Assembly (NCBI RefSeq): GCF_016735695.1
Contig: NZ_JAERQD010000024.1
Coordinates: 27,216 to 91,215, forward strand
DNA from: Microvirga zambiensis WSM3693
GTDB taxonomy: Bacteria; Pseudomonadota; Alphaproteobacteria; Rhizobiales; Beijerinckiaceae
Direction: 5' to 3'
DNA: 64,000 bases
The position numbers and the translations under genes were made by a program. Numbering within the stretch: the stretch's first letter is position 1; each line of letters opens with the position of its first letter. This document shows, one piece after another, positions 62,768 to 64,000 of the stretch. The notes under the pieces are model-generated. The model saw only the letters and a program-made list of their open reading frames with translations, ran no database searches and was not told the DNA's origin.

Positions 62768-63793
62768 CTAGTTCTGCCCTATCCGCACGAGTGTCTTGCC
62801 AAGGTTACGCCCTTTGAGCATGCCGATGAATGCCTCAGGTGCATGCTCCAGACCCTCAACCACATCCTCGCGATATTTGATCTGTCCGCTCTCGAGCCAA
62901 GTGCCGACCTCGCGCCGGAATTCATCGGCTTGGGATGCAAAATCCCGGACGATAAAGCCGCGCAATGTCAGCCGTTTGCTTAGCACAGCCCGCATCAGTA
63001 ACGGCGTCCGATCAGGACCAGGGGGAAGTGTGGTGTCGTTGTAGTGAGCAACAAGCCCACAAACTGGGACGCGTGCGAAGTCATTGAGAAGCGGGAAAAC
63101 GGCATTCCAAACCGCACCGCCCACATTCTCGAAATAGACGTCGACCCCTCGGGGGCAGGCTTCGGCAAGCCTCTCGGGCATATCGGAGGCTCGATGGTCA
63201 ATGGCAGCATCGAAGCCGAGCTCGTTCAGGAGATAGGCACACTTCTCAAGCCCTCCAGCGAGACCAACGACGTGGCAGCCCTTGATCTTGGCGATTTGGC
63301 CCACAAGCGAACCAACCGGGCCGGCGGCAGCCGCAACCACGACGGTTTCGCCTGACTTGGGCTGCCCGATGTTAAGCAGTCCGGTGTAGGCTGTCATGCC
63401 CGGCATGCCGAGCACACCGAGAGCCGTCGACACGGGCGCGAAGTTGGGATCAAGTTTGCGAACGCTGTCGCCATCTGCGACCGCGTATTCCTGCCAGCCC
63501 GAATGGCTCAATACGAAGTCTCCGGAAGCATAGACAGGATGGTTCGAGACGACTACTTCTCCGACAGTACCCCCCTCCATGACCTCGCCGATCCCAACCG
63601 GTTTGGCGTAAGACTTGGCAGCGCTCATCCGGCCACGCATGTATGGGTCCAGTGAGAGCCAGTGGATCTGAATCAGGATTTGACCCGGGCCAGGCTCTGG
63701 AAGGGGTGCGCTTTCACGGCGGAAGTGGTCCGGCGTCGGCTCGCCTTCCGGGCGCGCGGCTAGAACGATCCGTCGATTTGTTGGCTCCGTCAT
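62768..63793 (-). CDS. NADP-dependent MDR oxidoreductase (CurA/LTB4 dehydrogenase type)
   Basis: A 341-residue zinc-independent medium-chain reductase. Substrate-domain text: 'IHWLSLDPYMRGRMSAAKSY'. Nucleotide-binding text: 'VVVAAAAGPVGSLVGQIAKI' (the AxxGxxG loop) and 'PRGVDVYFENVGGAVWNAV'. The family reduces the C=C bond of enones (curcumin, leukotriene B4 and similar) with NADPH. Start 63793 is preferred; an upstream start adds 29 unlikely residues. Link to the monooxygenase downstream is possible but unproven. Confidence 0.9.
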   Translation of the reverse strand: MTEPTNRRIVLAARPEGEPTPDHFRRESAPLPEPGPGQILIQIHWLSLDPYMRGRMSAAKSYAKPVGIGEVMEGGTVGEVVVSNHPVYASGDFVLSHSGWQEYAVADGDSVRKLDPNFAPVSTALGVLGMPGMTAYTGLLNIGQPKSGETVVVAAAAGPVGSLVGQIAKIKGCHVVGLAGGLEKCAYLLNELGFDAAIDHRASDMPERLAEACPRGVDVYFENVGGAVWNAVFPLLNDFARVPVCGLVAHYNDTTLPPGPDRTPLLMRAVLSKRLTLRGFIVRDFASQADEFRREVGTWLESGQIKYREDVVEGLEHAPEAFIGMLKGRNLGKTLVRIGQN

Positions 63794-64000
63794 GAATGCC
63801 TCCCTATGGCTGGTCCCGGAACACGCTTGCCATGTGAGTTTTGGCACACCAGATACGCCCACACCGAGCAGGGAATCCAATCAGTTTATCAAGTTGCTCG
63901 GTTCCTGTGTACGCCATCCTGTAATACCAAGTCCCATTGATCAGAACGCATGAGCCCAGTCCCGTAAGCCAATGGACATGATGGTCCAGGGTTGGTCGAT

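Noticed and set aside
1..64000. CRISPR array or replication origin with iterons
   Set aside because: No regularly spaced short repeats, cas genes, repABC or iteron cluster was seen.

Overview
The window looks like accessory DNA from an alphaproteobacterium of the order Hyphomicrobiales, probably close to Microvirga/Methylobacterium. The reasons are the GC-rich coding sequence, a GcrA-type zinc-domain protein, opine-oxidase-like genes, several small proteins of a kind I associate with Methylobacteriaceae, and many organosulfur uptake and oxidation operons. The genus is an inference; no rRNA or core marker is present.

Left part (1-20 kb). A partial periplasmic binding protein and a two-domain extradiol dioxygenase are followed by a nested transposon: an IS1182-family element (1755-3537) inserted into an IS6-family transposase with a 6-bp target duplication. 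Just beyond lies what looks like the tail of an Xre/ParS antitoxin. A LysR regulator then diverges from a cluster resembling opine catabolism: an OccT/NocT-like binding protein, a three-part FAD/[2Fe-2S] oxidase and RidA. From 10.2 to 14 kb genes are decaying: a tyrosine recombinase without its N-terminus, a frameshifted CYTH gene, a tRNA(CAT) with a damaged T-arm, a small gene with several stops, and a frameshifted peptide-type binding protein and acyl-CoA ligase before an intact crotonase. Small proteins and an MFS transporter follow.

Middle (20-41 kb). A ~120-bp direct repeat (20859-20979 and 39793-39912) brackets about 19 kb. Inside are a nine-gene minus-strand operon (peptide-type ABC transporter, M19-like dipeptidase, AhpD-like protein, two luciferase-like proteins, aldo/keto reductase), a pntB remnant, and a second locus (amino-acid oxidase, Asp/Glu-type racemase, AhpD-like protein, MetQ-like binding protein, GntR regulator, BisC-like molybdoenzyme) that would fit uptake and reduction of a methionine-sulfoxide-like compound.

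Right part (41-64 kb). Two sulfonate systems lie head to tail on the minus strand. One is acyl-CoA-dehydrogenase-like/SsuD/SsuA/SsuC/SsuB, running on into copper genes ycnI and copCD. The other is a ten-gene run: luciferase-like monooxygenase, SsuA/C/B, FAD flavoprotein plus 2x[4Fe-4S] ferredoxin, peroxiredoxin-like, SsuE-like FMN reductase, cupin, HupE/UreJ. A cystathionine beta-lyase, another luciferase-like monooxygenase and an MDR oxidoreductase follow. The likely common purpose is capturing organic sulfur (sulfonates, sulfones, sulfoxides, thioethers), oxidising or reducing it, and returning sulfur to metabolism.

The most notable non-coding signal is a promoter module seen three times (31322-31350, 49070-49098, 58388-58416): a 16-bp inverted repeat of GTTCT-N6-AGAAC type, a fixed 7-bp spacer and a TTGACA -35 element. 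Two copies precede sulfur operons; the third faces a stretch with no recognised gene for about 300 bp. It may define an undescribed sulfur-scavenging regulon.
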